The notes: generated from the sequence alone by a model not told the origin. Numbered from the stretch's first letter, positions 18,099 through 27,326 are shown. The stretch is 64,000 bases of DNA from Mesorhizobium_K quangtriensis (GCF_040081925.1 NZ_JBEBMF010000002.1:558001-622000); one strand, 5' to 3'. Program-made: numbers and translations.

Positions 18099-19181
18099 TT
18101 ACCTCAGCTTCAGGCTCGACAGGCCGATGAGCGCCAGAATGACCGCGATGATCCAGAAGCGGATCACGACCTGGCTCTCGGTCCAGCCGAGCTTCTCGAA
18201 ATGGTGGTGGATAGGGGCCATCAGGAAGACGCGCTTTCCGGTCATCTTGAAGAAGCCGACCTGAATGATGACCGACAGCGCCTCCATGACGAAGAGGCCG
18301 CCGATGATGGCGAGCACGATCTCGTGCTTGGTGGCGACGGCGATCGCGCCGATAAGGCCGCCGAGCGCCAGCGACCCGGTGTCGCCCATGAAGATGGCGG
18401 CGGGCGGCGCGTTGAACCATAGGAAGCCGAGGCCCGCGCCGATGACCGCGCCGAGGATGACGGCAAGCTCGCCGGTGCCGGGCACGAAATGGATCTGCAG
18501 ATACTCGGCGAAGACGGCGTTGCCCGAGAGATAGGCGATGACGCCAAAGGAGGCGGCAGCGATCATGATCGGGACGATGGCCAGACCGTCGAGGCCGTCG
18601 GTCAGGTTCACCGCATTACCCGCGCCGACGATGACGAAGCAGGAGAACGGGATGAAGAACCAGCCGAGGTGGATGATGAAATCCTTGATGAACGGGAAGG
18701 TGAGCGACGACGAGAACGGCGCCTGCCCGGCATTCATGATGACATAGGCGGCAATGGCGGCGATCAGGAACTCGACCGCGAGACGCGCCTTGCCTGAGAA
18801 GCCAAGATGCGACTGCTTGGTGACCTTGAGGTAGTCGTCATAGAAGCCGATCGCCCCGAATCCGATCGCCACAAGCAGCACCACCCAGACATAGACGCTC
18901 TGAATGTTGGCCCAAAGCAGGCTGGAGCCGAGGATGCCGGTCAGGATCATCAGGCCGCCCATGGTCGGCGTCCCCGCCTTCTTGAAATGCGTCTGCGGGC
19001 CGTCGGCGCGGATCGGCTGGCCCTTGCCCTGCCTGATGCGCAGGGACGCGATGATGGCCGGCCCGAAGATGAAGACGATCAGCGCAGAGGTGATGAGCGC
19101 ACCGCCGGTCCGGAAGGTGATGTAGCGGAAGACGTTGAACGCCGAGACATCATCGGCGAATGCAACGAGAAGGGTGAGCAT
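18099..19181 (-). CDS. mraY: Phospho-N-acetylmuramoyl-pentapeptide-transferase MraY
   Basis: MraY transfers phospho-MurNAc-pentapeptide to undecaprenyl phosphate, forming lipid I. The 360-residue protein has about ten membrane segments. The catalytic motifs are FYDDYLKV (the DD pair), NAVNLTDGLDGLA, and the late histidine cluster MAPIHHHFEKLG. It lies between murF (18 bp) and murD (6 bp), the standard dcw order. Confidence 0.98.
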   Translation of the reverse strand: MLTLLVAFADDVSAFNVFRYITFRTGGALITSALIVFIFGPAIIASLRIRQGKGQPIRADGPQTHFKKAGTPTMGGLMILTGILGSSLLWANIQSVYVWVVLLVAIGFGAIGFYDDYLKVTKQSHLGFSGKARLAVEFLIAAIAAYVIMNAGQAPFSSSLTFPFIKDFIIHLGWFFIPFSCFVIVGAGNAVNLTDGLDGLAIVPIMIAAASFGVIAYLSGNAVFAEYLQIHFVPGTGELAVILGAVIGAGLGFLWFNAPPAAIFMGDTGSLALGGLIGAIAVATKHEIVLAIIGGLFVMEALSVIIQVGFFKMTGKRVFLMAPIHHHFEKLGWTESQVVIRFWIIAVILALIGLSSLKLR

Positions 19182-19199
19182 GCGTGGTCCCCCGGACGA

Positions 19200-20633
19200 T
19201 CAGGACGGCTTGGCGTTTCCGGCGTCGCCCGGAAACTGGCGGATGAGCGCATCGACGAGCTTTGAGAAGCCGATCCCCTTCGACGACTTGATCATGACCA
19301 CGTCGCCCGGCCGGATTGTATCGATCAGAACGGGCTTCAGGTCATCGGCGCCGCTGCGATACTCGAAAGGCAGGCCTTCGGGAAGGGCCTCGGCAAGCGA
19401 TTTCATCTCGGGCCCGGCCAGCAGGATGAGATCGGTGCGGGTGCCAGCGATGAGGTCGGCGAGGCCAGAATGCAGCGCCTGCGAATGCGCGCCAAGCTCC
19501 AGCATGTCGCCGAGAACGGCGATGCGACGCCCCTCGCCTGTGACAGGTGTGGCGTCGAGCAGCGACATGGCAGCCTTCATGGAGGCGGGATTGGCGTTGT
19601 AGCTTTCGTCGATCAGAGTGACCGGCCCATCCGGGTGCCTGAGCACATGGCGCTTGCCGCGTCCCTCCTCGGCCGAGAGCGTGACGAGCGCCTCGGCGAC
19701 CTTCTCTACGTCGGCGCCGACGAGGTCTGCCGCGCCGAACACGGCGAGTGCGTTCTGCACGACATGGCGGCCCGGTGCGCCGATGCGGGCGATGACCTCC
19801 CTGCCCGCGACTGACGCGGAAATCAGCGAATGGTCGGGGTGGAGCGAGAGGTTGGTGAGCCGATAGTCCGCCACCTCGCTCTCGCCGAAGCCGACGATCC
19901 TGTCGACCGCGAGGTCTCGCGCGATGCGCGACAGCAACTCAAAGCGCTCGTCGTCGCGGTTTAGAAGCGCCGCCCCGCCGGGCTCGATCCCCTCGAAAAT
20001 CTCGGCCTTGGCGCGGGCGATGTCGTCCAGCGACTGGAAGTGTCCGAGATGGGCGGCGGCGATGATCGTAACGATAGCGACGTGCGGCCGGACCATCTTG
20101 ACCAGCGGGCGGATCTCGTTCTCGTGGTTCATGCCAATCTCGAAGACGGCATAGTCGCAATCGGCATGCATGCGGGCGAGCGTCAGCGGCACGCCCCAGT
20201 GATTGTTGAAGGATGCAGCCGAAGCATGCACCTTACCGACGGCGGACAATGCGTGACGCAGCGCCTCCTTGGTGCTGGTCTTGCCGGCCGAACCGGTGAC
20301 GGCGATGATCTTCGCCCGCGATCGCGCGCGCGCCGCCTGCCCTGCCTTTTCGAGCGCAACCAGCACGTCCGGCACGACGATCATCGGCGCGGTGAGGCGA
20401 CCGAGCGCGGGAAGTTTTCCTTCCGCGACAACGAGCAGGCTGGCGCCGGCCTTGACGGCGGCGGTCGCGAAATCATGGCCGTCCATCGCCTCGCCCTTGA
20501 TGGCGAAGAACGCGTCGCCGGGAACGAGGCTGCGCGTATCGATGGAAATGCCCAGGACCGACTGCGGCATGGTCCCGAGCGGACGGCCGCCCGTCGCCTG
20601 GATCAGTTCGTCAGCCAGCCAGAGCGCGCTCAT
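19200..20633 (-). CDS. murF: UDP-N-acetylmuramoyl-tripeptide--D-alanyl-D-alanine ligase MurF
   Basis: MurF adds the D-Ala-D-Ala dipeptide made by Ddl. The 477-residue ligase has the N-terminal substrate domain (GISIDTRSLVPGDAFFAIKG), the ATP loop AVTGSAGKTSTKEAL and the signature FNNHWGVPLTLARM. It begins in an ATGA overlap with the end of murE, so the two ligases are probably translationally coupled. Confidence 0.97.
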   Translation of the reverse strand: MSALWLADELIQATGGRPLGTMPQSVLGISIDTRSLVPGDAFFAIKGEAMDGHDFATAAVKAGASLLVVAEGKLPALGRLTAPMIVVPDVLVALEKAGQAARARSRAKIIAVTGSAGKTSTKEALRHALSAVGKVHASAASFNNHWGVPLTLARMHADCDYAVFEIGMNHENEIRPLVKMVRPHVAIVTIIAAAHLGHFQSLDDIARAKAEIFEGIEPGGAALLNRDDERFELLSRIARDLAVDRIVGFGESEVADYRLTNLSLHPDHSLISASVAGREVIARIGAPGRHVVQNALAVFGAADLVGADVEKVAEALVTLSAEEGRGKRHVLRHPDGPVTLIDESYNANPASMKAAMSLLDATPVTGEGRRIAVLGDMLELGAHSQALHSGLADLIAGTRTDLILLAGPEMKSLAEALPEGLPFEYRSGADDLKPVLIDTIRPGDVVMIKSSKGIGFSKLVDALIRQFPGDAGNAKPS

Positions 20634-22081
20634 GTCGCGTAGTCCTTCAGCGCCTTGCGCACTTCCTCATGGTCAGAGAACGGCAGCGTGACATCGCCGA
20701 CGGTCTGGCCTTCCTCATGCCCCTTGCCGGCGACAATCAGCGTATCACCGGCCTTGAGCGCGGCGACGCCATGCTGAATCGCCTGCCGGCGGTCGCCGAT
20801 CTCGATGGCGCCGGGCGCGGCGGCGAGGATGGACTTGCGAATGTCGGCCGGGACTTCCGAGCGCGGATTGTCGTCGGTGACGATCACAATGTCGGCGAGC
20901 CGGGTGGCGATCTCGCCCATGATCGGGCGCTTTCCCCGATCGCGGTCGCCTCCGCAACCGAAAACGACAACCACACGGCCGGTGGTGAAGGGGCGCACCG
21001 ACGCCAGAACATTCTCCAAGGCGTCAGGCTTGTGGGCGTAGTCGACATAGGCCGGAGCGCCTGACGGGGTGGTGCCGACCAGATCGAGACGGCCGGGCGC
21101 GCCCTTGAGATGCTCGAGCGCCATCAGCGCCTTGGCGACCGGCGTGCCGGTGGAGGCGGCGAGGCCGGCGGCGACCAGCGCGTTGAATATCTGGAAGTCG
21201 CCAGCCAGCGGCAGGTCGATCTCGTAGAGCGTGCCGCCGGCGACGATTTCGGCGCGCTGGCGGTAGCGCTCATGCTCGACGCGCTTCAGCGTGAGGAAGT
21301 CGCCATGCCGGCCGACAGTCAGCACATGATTGCCGGCGGCTTTTGCGGCATCGATCGTCGGTTGCGACCAGCGATCGTCGGCGAAGATGACGGCCGGCGC
21401 GCCTTTCGGCAGAAGCCTGTCGAAGAGCCGGAGCTTGGCCCGGTGATACTCCTCGACGGTCGGATGATAATCCATGTGGTCGCGGCCGAGATTGGTGAAG
21501 CCGCCGGCCGAGAGCCTGACGCCGTCCAGCCGGCGCTGGTCGAGTCCATGGCTGGAAGCTTCCATCGCCGCATGCGTGACGCCCGCGTCAGCAAGCTCGT
21601 TGAGCAGGATATGCAGGGCGACGGGGTCGGGCGTCGTGAGCGAGCCGTATTCGTCGCGGCCGGGGGCGACGACGCCGGTGGTGCCGATGCTGGCTGCGGC
21701 CTGCCCTGTCTGCTCCCAGATCTGGCGCGTGAAGGACGCGACCGAGGTCTTGCCGCTCGTGCCGGTGACCGCGACCATGGTTTCCGGCTGGCGCGGGAAT
21801 ATCTTCGCGGCGAGTTTCGCCAGCGCGAGACGCGGATCGTCGACGAGGAACACGGGCGTCGGGCCAGCCGCAATCTGCGCGCCTTTTGCGGCGACGATTG
21901 CCGCAGCGCCACGCGCGGCGGCATCGGCAGCGTATGAAGCGCCATCTGCCTTCGCACCGGGCACGGCGACGAAAACAACGCCCGGTGCGACCTTGCGGGA
22001 ATCCGAAGTCACCCCGGTAACCTCGGCAGCGGTTGTGCCACCTTCGGCGCTGATCAGGCCGGCGAGGTCGTTAAGCTTCAT
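20630..22081 (-). CDS. murE: UDP-MurNAc-L-alanyl-D-glutamate--meso-diaminopimelate ligase MurE
   Basis: MurE adds the third stem residue. The DNPR motif (VTDDNPRSEVP) indicates specificity for meso-diaminopimelate, not lysine. The ATP loop GTSGKTSVASF and the conserved MEASSHGLDQRRL segment with its catalytic histidine are present. The product is 483 residues. It starts 62 bp after the ftsI stop, the widest gap in this part of the cluster, and overlaps murF by ATGA. Confidence 0.98.
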   Translation of the reverse strand: MKLNDLAGLISAEGGTTAAEVTGVTSDSRKVAPGVVFVAVPGAKADGASYAADAAARGAAAIVAAKGAQIAAGPTPVFLVDDPRLALAKLAAKIFPRQPETMVAVTGTSGKTSVASFTRQIWEQTGQAAASIGTTGVVAPGRDEYGSLTTPDPVALHILLNELADAGVTHAAMEASSHGLDQRRLDGVRLSAGGFTNLGRDHMDYHPTVEEYHRAKLRLFDRLLPKGAPAVIFADDRWSQPTIDAAKAAGNHVLTVGRHGDFLTLKRVEHERYRQRAEIVAGGTLYEIDLPLAGDFQIFNALVAAGLAASTGTPVAKALMALEHLKGAPGRLDLVGTTPSGAPAYVDYAHKPDALENVLASVRPFTTGRVVVVFGCGGDRDRGKRPIMGEIATRLADIVIVTDDNPRSEVPADIRKSILAAAPGAIEIGDRRQAIQHGVAALKAGDTLIVAGKGHEEGQTVGDVTLPFSDHEEVRKALKDYAT

Positions 22082-22143
22082 CTAAAGCAATGTCCGATCA
22101 AAAACAGCCAAAACAGGCCACCCTCTCCAAGGCCGCCCTAGAA

Positions 22144-23850
22144 TCAATCGCGATAGGATACGACCGTCGCGGCGCTTTCATGACCGAATTCCGGCGTTAC
22201 GCCAAGCAGGACGCCGGCCCGACGGATGATGTTTGCCACGACCGGGGCCGCATTCAGGCCCGAAGTGGCCGCCATCCCGGGCTTTTCGGGCTTTGGCTCA
22301 TCGATGATGGAAAGCACGATGTATTGCGGATCATCCATGGGAAAGGCTGCCAGAAAGGCGTTGAACCGCTTGTCGCTGGAATACCGCCCGTTGACCACCT
22401 TTTCGGCCGTACCCGTCTTGCCGCCAACGCGGAAGCCGGGAACTTCAGCCCGCTTGCCGGAACCCTTTTCGGCGTTCAGCCGGTAGAGATAGCGCATCTG
22501 CTCCACCGTGCTGTCCTTGACGACCTGATGGCCGACCTCGGCCGCCTCCGCTTCCGTGCGCGGCAGGAAGGTAGGCGGCAAGAGCCTGCCATTCATCAGC
22601 GCCGCCGCGCCAACGGCCGTCTGCAGCGGCGTCGTGGACATGCCGTGGCCGAAGGAAATCGTGATGGAGTTAACCTTCTTCCATTCCTTCGGTTCGGTCG
22701 GGGTCGCGACTTCCGGCAGTTCTGTGCGCAGGCGGTCGAGCAGGCCGAGCCGCTTCAGGAATTCGCGGTGTCCCTCGATGCCGACCATGTCGGCTTCCTT
22801 CGCCGAACCGATGTTGGACGAATAGATGAAGACTTCCGGCAGCGTCAGAACGCGGCCCTTGCCGTGGAAATCCTTGATCGTGAAGCGGCCGATGCGCAAC
22901 GGACGCGAGGCATCGAATCGGCTTTCCAGATTGGCAAGGCCAGAATCCAGCGCCATGGCGGTCGTGAAGCTCTTGATGGTCGAGCCCATCTCGTAGGTGC
23001 CGGCCGAAATGCGGTTCAGCCGGTCCTTCTCATGAGCGTTGTAGGGATTGTTCGGATCGTAGTCCGGCACCGACGCCATGGCGACGATCTCGCCTGTCTT
23101 GGCGTTCAGCACCACGGCGCCTGCCGCGATCGAATGGTAGCGCTCCAGCGCCTGGGTGATCTCGTCATGAACGATGTGCTGGACGCGCAGGTCGATCGAA
23201 AGCTTGACGGGCTGGAGGTCCTTCGCAACGGCAAGCCCGGATGCCTGAAGGTCAGCCAGTCCCTGGTCGTCGATGTATTTTTCGAGGCCGGAGATGCCCT
23301 GATTGTCGATGTTGGTCAGACCGATGAGATGCGAGACGGTGGAGCCGGCCGGATAGAAGCGGCGCTTCTCGGTTCGGAAGCCGATGCCTGGCAGGCCGAG
23401 CTGGAAGATTTCCGCCTGCTGGCGCGGCGTGAGCTGGCGCTTCAGCCAGACGAAGCCCGCTCCGCTCCTGAGCTTGTGATAGGTCTGCTCGACGTCGATG
23501 TCGGGAAGCACGGTCGAAAGTTTTTCGATCACCTCGTCTGCGTCGACGATGCGGCGCGGTTCGGCGAACAGGGAAGCCGTCTTGATATCGGTCGCTAGCA
23601 CCTCGCCGTTGCGGTCGACGATATCCGGGCGCGCGGCGGTCACGCGGCTGGCGGGCGGGCCGCTGCTCTCGGGATCCTGAATGCCAAGATAGACCAGACG
23701 CCCTGCGATCGCGCCGTAGATACCGAAGAAGACCGCCATCGTCATGACGACGCGGTTCTTTTGCTTGCCGCCGGTCGCCTTTCGCGAGCCTTCGACAACG
23801 ATCGAGGCTTCGCCAGCGGGTTTCCTGCGCCCACGCAACAGCGAAATCAT
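22144..23850 (-). CDS. ftsI: Septal transpeptidase FtsI (PBP3)
   Basis: FtsI is the class B penicillin-binding protein that crosslinks septal peptidoglycan with FtsW. The 568-residue product has a cytoplasmic basic start and one membrane anchor at about residues 34-56 (VVMTMAVFFGIYGAIAGRLV). A pedestal domain and the transpeptidase domain follow, with S290-T-I-K293 (nucleophile S290), S344-S-N346 and K478-T-G480. Length is normal. Its start overlaps the ftsL stop as ATGA. Confidence 0.98.
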   Translation of the reverse strand: MISLLRGRRKPAGEASIVVEGSRKATGGKQKNRVVMTMAVFFGIYGAIAGRLVYLGIQDPESSGPPASRVTAARPDIVDRNGEVLATDIKTASLFAEPRRIVDADEVIEKLSTVLPDIDVEQTYHKLRSGAGFVWLKRQLTPRQQAEIFQLGLPGIGFRTEKRRFYPAGSTVSHLIGLTNIDNQGISGLEKYIDDQGLADLQASGLAVAKDLQPVKLSIDLRVQHIVHDEITQALERYHSIAAGAVVLNAKTGEIVAMASVPDYDPNNPYNAHEKDRLNRISAGTYEMGSTIKSFTTAMALDSGLANLESRFDASRPLRIGRFTIKDFHGKGRVLTLPEVFIYSSNIGSAKEADMVGIEGHREFLKRLGLLDRLRTELPEVATPTEPKEWKKVNSITISFGHGMSTTPLQTAVGAAALMNGRLLPPTFLPRTEAEAAEVGHQVVKDSTVEQMRYLYRLNAEKGSGKRAEVPGFRVGGKTGTAEKVVNGRYSSDKRFNAFLAAFPMDDPQYIVLSIIDEPKPEKPGMAATSGLNAAPVVANIIRRAGVLLGVTPEFGHESAATVVSYRD

Positions 23851-24239
23851 TGCACGACGCCTCCGGTGACGATGTTATCCTGTCCAGGCGAAGCGGCTGC
23901 GCCGCCGTCCGCCATGCCGCCGAGATTCTGGCTCGACAGGTCCTCGATGTTGAGGGGCTTGGCCGGCAGTTCGGCGAGCCCGACGATCTGGCGCGCTTCC
24001 AGCGGCGCCAGCCCAAGCTCGGCCTGATAGGTCTCCGACAGTTTCTGCAGGCGCGACGGCTGGGTGAGAAGGCTCCAGTCGGCCTTGAGCAAGTCGAGCG
24101 TGTCTTCCTCGAAGCGTATCTGTTGCTCGGTCTTGCGCAGGAGGGTTTGGCGGTCCTCCGCCTCGTGCTTGGTCTTGTAGGTGAACGCCGCCGCCGCGAC
24201 CATTGCGGCAATCAGGACGATGTCGCTGGTACGAAACAC
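23847..24239 (-). CDS. ftsL: Cell division protein FtsL
   Basis: FtsL is a small bitopic divisome protein that, with FtsB and FtsQ, activates FtsWI. The 130-residue product has a single N-terminal membrane helix (IVLIAAMVAAAAFTY) and a charged heptad-like region (EAEDRQTLLRKTEQQIRFEE) suited to a coiled coil. A Gly/Ala-rich tail ends it. Primary sequence is poorly conserved in this family; assignment rests on position between rsmH and ftsI, size and topology. Confidence 0.92.
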   Translation of the reverse strand: MFRTSDIVLIAAMVAAAAFTYKTKHEAEDRQTLLRKTEQQIRFEEDTLDLLKADWSLLTQPSRLQKLSETYQAELGLAPLEARQIVGLAELPAKPLNIEDLSSQNLGGMADGGAAASPGQDNIVTGGVVQ

Positions 24240-24244
24240 TGGAA

Positions 24245-25261
24245 CTACCTCTCAGCCGACACACGGATTTCAGGAAGCTTCGGAAGCCCGAAGAGCGACA
24301 GATCCGACGCACGCGCAGGCGCGTCGGTGCGAACCGCAACGCGCAGCCTCGCCGAGCGGGCGCGCGGATTGCGTTCGATCTCTTCCTCGCCGGGGTCGAT
24401 CACACCGCCAGCCTTGTCGAAAGTCGCCGGCCGGAACTGGGTCTGCGGTAGGTGGCGCGAGCCTGCGGGATTTGCGGAGCGATCGGCGATGAAGCGCTTG
24501 ACGATGCGATCCTCCAGCGAGTGGAAGGTGACGACCGCGAGACGGCCGCCGGGACAGAGCACGCGCTCGGCCGCGAAAAGGGCGTTCGCCAGTTCGCCAA
24601 GCTCGTCGTTGACGAAGATGCGCAGCGCCTGGAAGACGCGGGTCGCGGGATGGATCCGGTCGCCCGGCTTGCGTCCGACATGCGTCTCGATGGCGTCGGC
24701 AAGGTCGAGAGTGCGTTCGAACGGACGGCTGTCGCGGCGCTTTTCGATCATGCGCGCGATGCGGCCGGCATGACGCTCCTCGCCGAGGAGGCCGAAGATA
24801 CGGGCCAGATCGTTCGCCTTGAAACGGTTGACGATGTCGGCAGCACTCGGACCCGACTGCGCCATGCGCATGTCGAGCGGGCCGTCGAAGCGGAACGAGA
24901 AGCCGCGCTCGGCCTCGTCCAACTGCATCGAGGATACGCCGATGTCGAGCACGACGCCGTCGACCTGGTCGACCGCGGCGTCAAGTTCTGAGAACGGGCC
25001 ATGGACAAGCCGGACCCTGCCGCCCATCTCCTTTTCGAGCGCGCGGCCGGCCTCGATGGCATCGGGGTCGCGGTCGATCGCGACGACCGACGCGCCTGCG
25101 TCGAGCAGGGCCCTGGTATAGCCACCGGCACCGAACGTGCCGTCGATGATGGTCTTGCCCTGCGCGGGCTGCAGCGCCTTGACAACCTCGGCGAGGAGAA
25201 CCGGAATGTGGCGGGCCGGTCCGCCAACCGCAGGGTCTCCCCCGCTGTTGCCCGCCATCAT
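24245..25261 (-). CDS. rsmH: 16S rRNA (cytosine(1402)-N(4))-methyltransferase RsmH
   Basis: RsmH (MraW) methylates N4 of C1402 in 16S rRNA. The SAM-binding loop GTFGAGGYTRALLDAGA and AIDRDPDA are near the N-terminus, with HIPVLLAEVV just before. The C-terminus carries the VTFHSLEDRIVKRF motif. I place the start at 25261, where ATGATGA overlaps the mraZ stop, giving 338 residues; the second ATG at 25258 is equally possible. The frame continues upstream through mraZ, but that extension is not real coding sequence. Confidence 0.97.
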   Translation of the reverse strand: MMAGNSGGDPAVGGPARHIPVLLAEVVKALQPAQGKTIIDGTFGAGGYTRALLDAGASVVAIDRDPDAIEAGRALEKEMGGRVRLVHGPFSELDAAVDQVDGVVLDIGVSSMQLDEAERGFSFRFDGPLDMRMAQSGPSAADIVNRFKANDLARIFGLLGEERHAGRIARMIEKRRDSRPFERTLDLADAIETHVGRKPGDRIHPATRVFQALRIFVNDELGELANALFAAERVLCPGGRLAVVTFHSLEDRIVKRFIADRSANPAGSRHLPQTQFRPATFDKAGGVIDPGEEEIERNPRARSARLRVAVRTDAPARASDLSLFGLPKLPEIRVSAER

Positions 25262-25731
25262 TCCGGTTGCTCCCCGGTCTCCCCTCCGGCCTTCATCCCC
25301 TGCCGAAGCCTTGAAAGCCGCGCCCTCGCCTGCGCGCCATAGGCGGCAAGCTTCGAAGGCTCCCATATCTGGAAAAAATTGCCGCGCCCCACAAAGGCCA
25401 CGTCTGCCGTGATCCCCGTATGCTCGCGGATGAAATCGGTCACCGTGATGCGTCCATCCTGGTCCAGCTTCAGGAAGGCGCCGTCCCCATGCACGAAGAA
25501 GGACATGTCGTCCGCAGTCTGCAGGAACGGATCTTCCTGATTCATCCGTGCCTCGTAACGGTCGAGCAGGTCGAGCCCGCCGACGTCGAGCGCCGGTATG
25601 TCCAACTGGCGAATGGCATAGAGTTCCGAGTAGCCCCTCTGCTGCACGACCGAACGGAAATGCGCTGGCACGGACACCCGTCCCTTGGCGTCGATCCTGT
25701 TCACCGCACTGGACAGAAACCGGCTCATCAC
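25258..25731 (-). CDS. mraZ: Transcriptional regulator MraZ
   Basis: MraZ is the conserved first-gene repressor of dcw clusters. The 157-residue protein contains two SpoVT/AbrB-like beta-barrel repeats (NRIDAKGRVSVPAHFR near the start and LKLDQDGRITVTDFIREH in the second half). It is slightly longer than E. coli MraZ (152). It is followed by rsmH with an ATGATGA overlap. Four (C/T)GGG repeats at 10-bp spacing lie about 180 bp upstream of its start, consistent with autoregulation. Confidence 0.96.
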   Translation of the reverse strand: MMSRFLSSAVNRIDAKGRVSVPAHFRSVVQQRGYSELYAIRQLDIPALDVGGLDLLDRYEARMNQEDPFLQTADDMSFFVHGDGAFLKLDQDGRITVTDFIREHTGITADVAFVGRGNFFQIWEPSKLAAYGAQARARLSRLRQGMKAGGETGEQPE

Positions 25732-26119
25732 GCGCTACAGCCGTCTCCGTCGAAAACCATCCGGTCATCTCGCCCGCGCCTCCGAGGCGCGGCCCCTGCC
25801 GCAAAGCCTGTGCCGCTCGAGACCATGCGAAAGCACGTCGCGCGACCCGACAGCCGCACGCTTGGCGCTCGATTGACCTTCGACCGGAACAGGAACTTGA
25901 TTGTGTGTATGGGATAACATGGGGCAATATGGGCGTCAACGGGAACAACAGGTACACACGCCCGGAAACTGCCTGCAAAGGCAATCCCGGGCATCCACCG
26001 CTTTATGCTCCATTAAGCCTAACGAACGGTTAGTGGCCTGTTTGAGCGCTCTGCTCCACCTTGCGGATCGTGCAGTCGCGGCGCATAGCGGTGGCAAGTG
26101 CCAAGCTGGAATAACGACC
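25732..26119. other. Divergent intergenic region mraZ / PLP enzyme
   Basis: No gene is seen in these 388 bp. From 25732 to about 25905 it forms a long untranslated leader for mraZ. The MraZ boxes and candidate promoter follow (25909-25944). Nearer the plus-strand gene there is a small inverted repeat CTAAC-GAACG-GTTAG at 26019-26033 that could be an operator. A plus-strand open frame runs from 25901 into the PLP gene, but its translation before 26120 looks non-coding. Confidence 0.6.
25909..25944 (-). promoter_or_regulatory. MraZ-box array over the candidate mraZ promoter
   Basis: Read on the plus strand, TGGGA (25910), TGGGG (25920), TGGGC (25930) and CGGGA (25940) recur at exactly 10 bp. 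E. coli MraZ is known to bind TGGGN direct repeats separated by 5 nt upstream of mraZ, which is the same 10-bp period. On the minus strand a -35 like TTGACG (25939-25934) and a -10 like TATCCC (25916-25911) are 17 bp apart and embedded in the array. Repressor and polymerase would compete here. The repeats run on the strand opposite to mraZ. Confidence 0.75.
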
Positions 26120-27229
26120 ATGACCGACAACCCGAACGCCCGTGCCGCCCAGCTAACCCATCTGCGCCGGCGGAAACTGAAGAAGGGAGATCCGGTCGCG
26201 CTGCCATTGACCATGGCGTCGATGTTCAACCTGCCGGGCACCCCGGCCGGGTTCGCGCAGTATGGCCGCTTCGACAACCCGACATGGGATGCGGTCGAAG
26301 AGATGCTGTCGCATCTGGAGGACGCGCAGGCGGTGGCGTTTCCCTCGGGCATGGCGGCGATCTCGGCGGTGTTCTTCAGCCAGTTGAAGACCGGCGACCG
26401 CGTGCTGCTGCCCTCCGATGGCTACTACACGACGCGCGTGCTGGCCGCGCGCTTCCTGAAGCCGTTGGGCGTGACGTTCGACCTGCGGCCGACGGGCGCG
26501 TTCCTCGACGGTGGCTTCGACGGCTACCGGCTGGTGTTCATCGAGACGCCGGCCAACCCCGGCCTCGACTTCTGCGACATCGCGGCGGCCTGCAAGGCCG
26601 CGCACACGGCAGGCGCAACTGTGGTCGCCGACAACACGACGATGACGCCCTACGGTCAGCGGCCGCTCGACCTCGGCGCGGACATCGTCGTGGCGGCCGA
26701 CACCAAGGCCCCCAACGGCCACTCAGACGCTCTCTTTGGCCACGTCGCCAGCCGTGACGAGAAGATCGTCGCGGCCGTGAAGGACTGGCGAAAGCTGTCA
26801 GGCGCTATCCCCGGCCCGTTCGAGGCGTGGCTGGTGCATCGCGGGCTGGAAACGCTGGAACTGCGCTTCGACCGCATGTGCTCGTCGGCGGAAACGATCG
26901 CCGCGCGGCTGCTAGCGCATCCCAAGGTCAAGGCGTTGCGGTTCCCCGGCCTTGCCAATGACCCGTCGCACAATCTTGCCAGGGTCCAGATGCAGCGGTT
27001 CGGCTTCCTGATCGGCCTGACGCTGGAAACGGAAGAAGCCGCGGAGGCCTTCATAAACGGCTGTGATCTGATCCAGCCGGCGACATCATTCGGCGGGGTC
27101 CACACGTCGGCCGAGCGGCGCGCCCGCTGGGGCGACGCCGTTGCGCCGGGCTTCGTCCGGCTGTCTGTCGGCTGCGAGCCGGTGGAGGAACTGTGGCGGG
27201 CGCTGGAAGAAGCGCTCGAGCGGAGCTAA
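26120..27229 (+). CDS. Cys/Met-metabolism PLP enzyme (cystathionine beta-lyase-like)
   Basis: This is a Cys/Met-metabolism PLP-dependent enzyme, the fold shared by cystathionine gamma-synthase, beta-lyase and gamma-lyase. The ATG at 26120 (MTDNPNARAAQLTHLRRRK) gives 369 residues. The cofactor lysine is K196 in DTKAPNGHSD; the usual family motif is TKY(I/L)xGHSD, so the tyrosine is replaced by alanine. The VVADNTTMTPYGQRPLDLGAD segment supplies the PLP-binding aspartate. C-terminal SFGGVHTSAERRARWG fits the family. Which of the three reactions it catalyses cannot be told from sequence alone. It is divergent from mraZ and followed by a terminator hairpin. Confidence 0.88.
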   Translation: MTDNPNARAAQLTHLRRRKLKKGDPVALPLTMASMFNLPGTPAGFAQYGRFDNPTWDAVEEMLSHLEDAQAVAFPSGMAAISAVFFSQLKTGDRVLLPSDGYYTTRVLAARFLKPLGVTFDLRPTGAFLDGGFDGYRLVFIETPANPGLDFCDIAAACKAAHTAGATVVADNTTMTPYGQRPLDLGADIVVAADTKAPNGHSDALFGHVASRDEKIVAAVKDWRKLSGAIPGPFEAWLVHRGLETLELRFDRMCSSAETIAARLLAHPKVKALRFPGLANDPSHNLARVQMQRFGFLIGLTLETEEAAEAFINGCDLIQPATSFGGVHTSAERRARWGDAVAPGFVRLSVGCEPVEELWRALEEALERS

Positions 27230-27272
27230 GCCTTACCCCCAACAGCCGGGGCAGAGTTGAATCAAAAGATTG

Positions 27273-27309
27273 GCGGATCGCGGCAACATGTTGCTGCGAC
27301 TCCGCTTTT
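27273..27309 (+). terminator. Hairpin terminator, probably bidirectional
   Basis: GCGGA/TCCGC and inner TCGC/GCGA arms flank the perfect palindrome GCAACATGTTGC (27283-27294). On the plus strand the stem is followed by TTTT at 27306-27309, suiting termination of the PLP-enzyme gene. On the minus strand it lies just beyond the rnpB 3' end and could stop read-through of that RNA as well. Confidence 0.7.
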
Positions 27310-27326
27310 GCCGATCTCGAAAAAAT

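Noticed and set aside
16891..18420. A 509-codon minus-strand frame across murD and mraY in another frame
   Set aside because: Arg/His-rich translation with no motifs, fully overlapped by murD and mraY.
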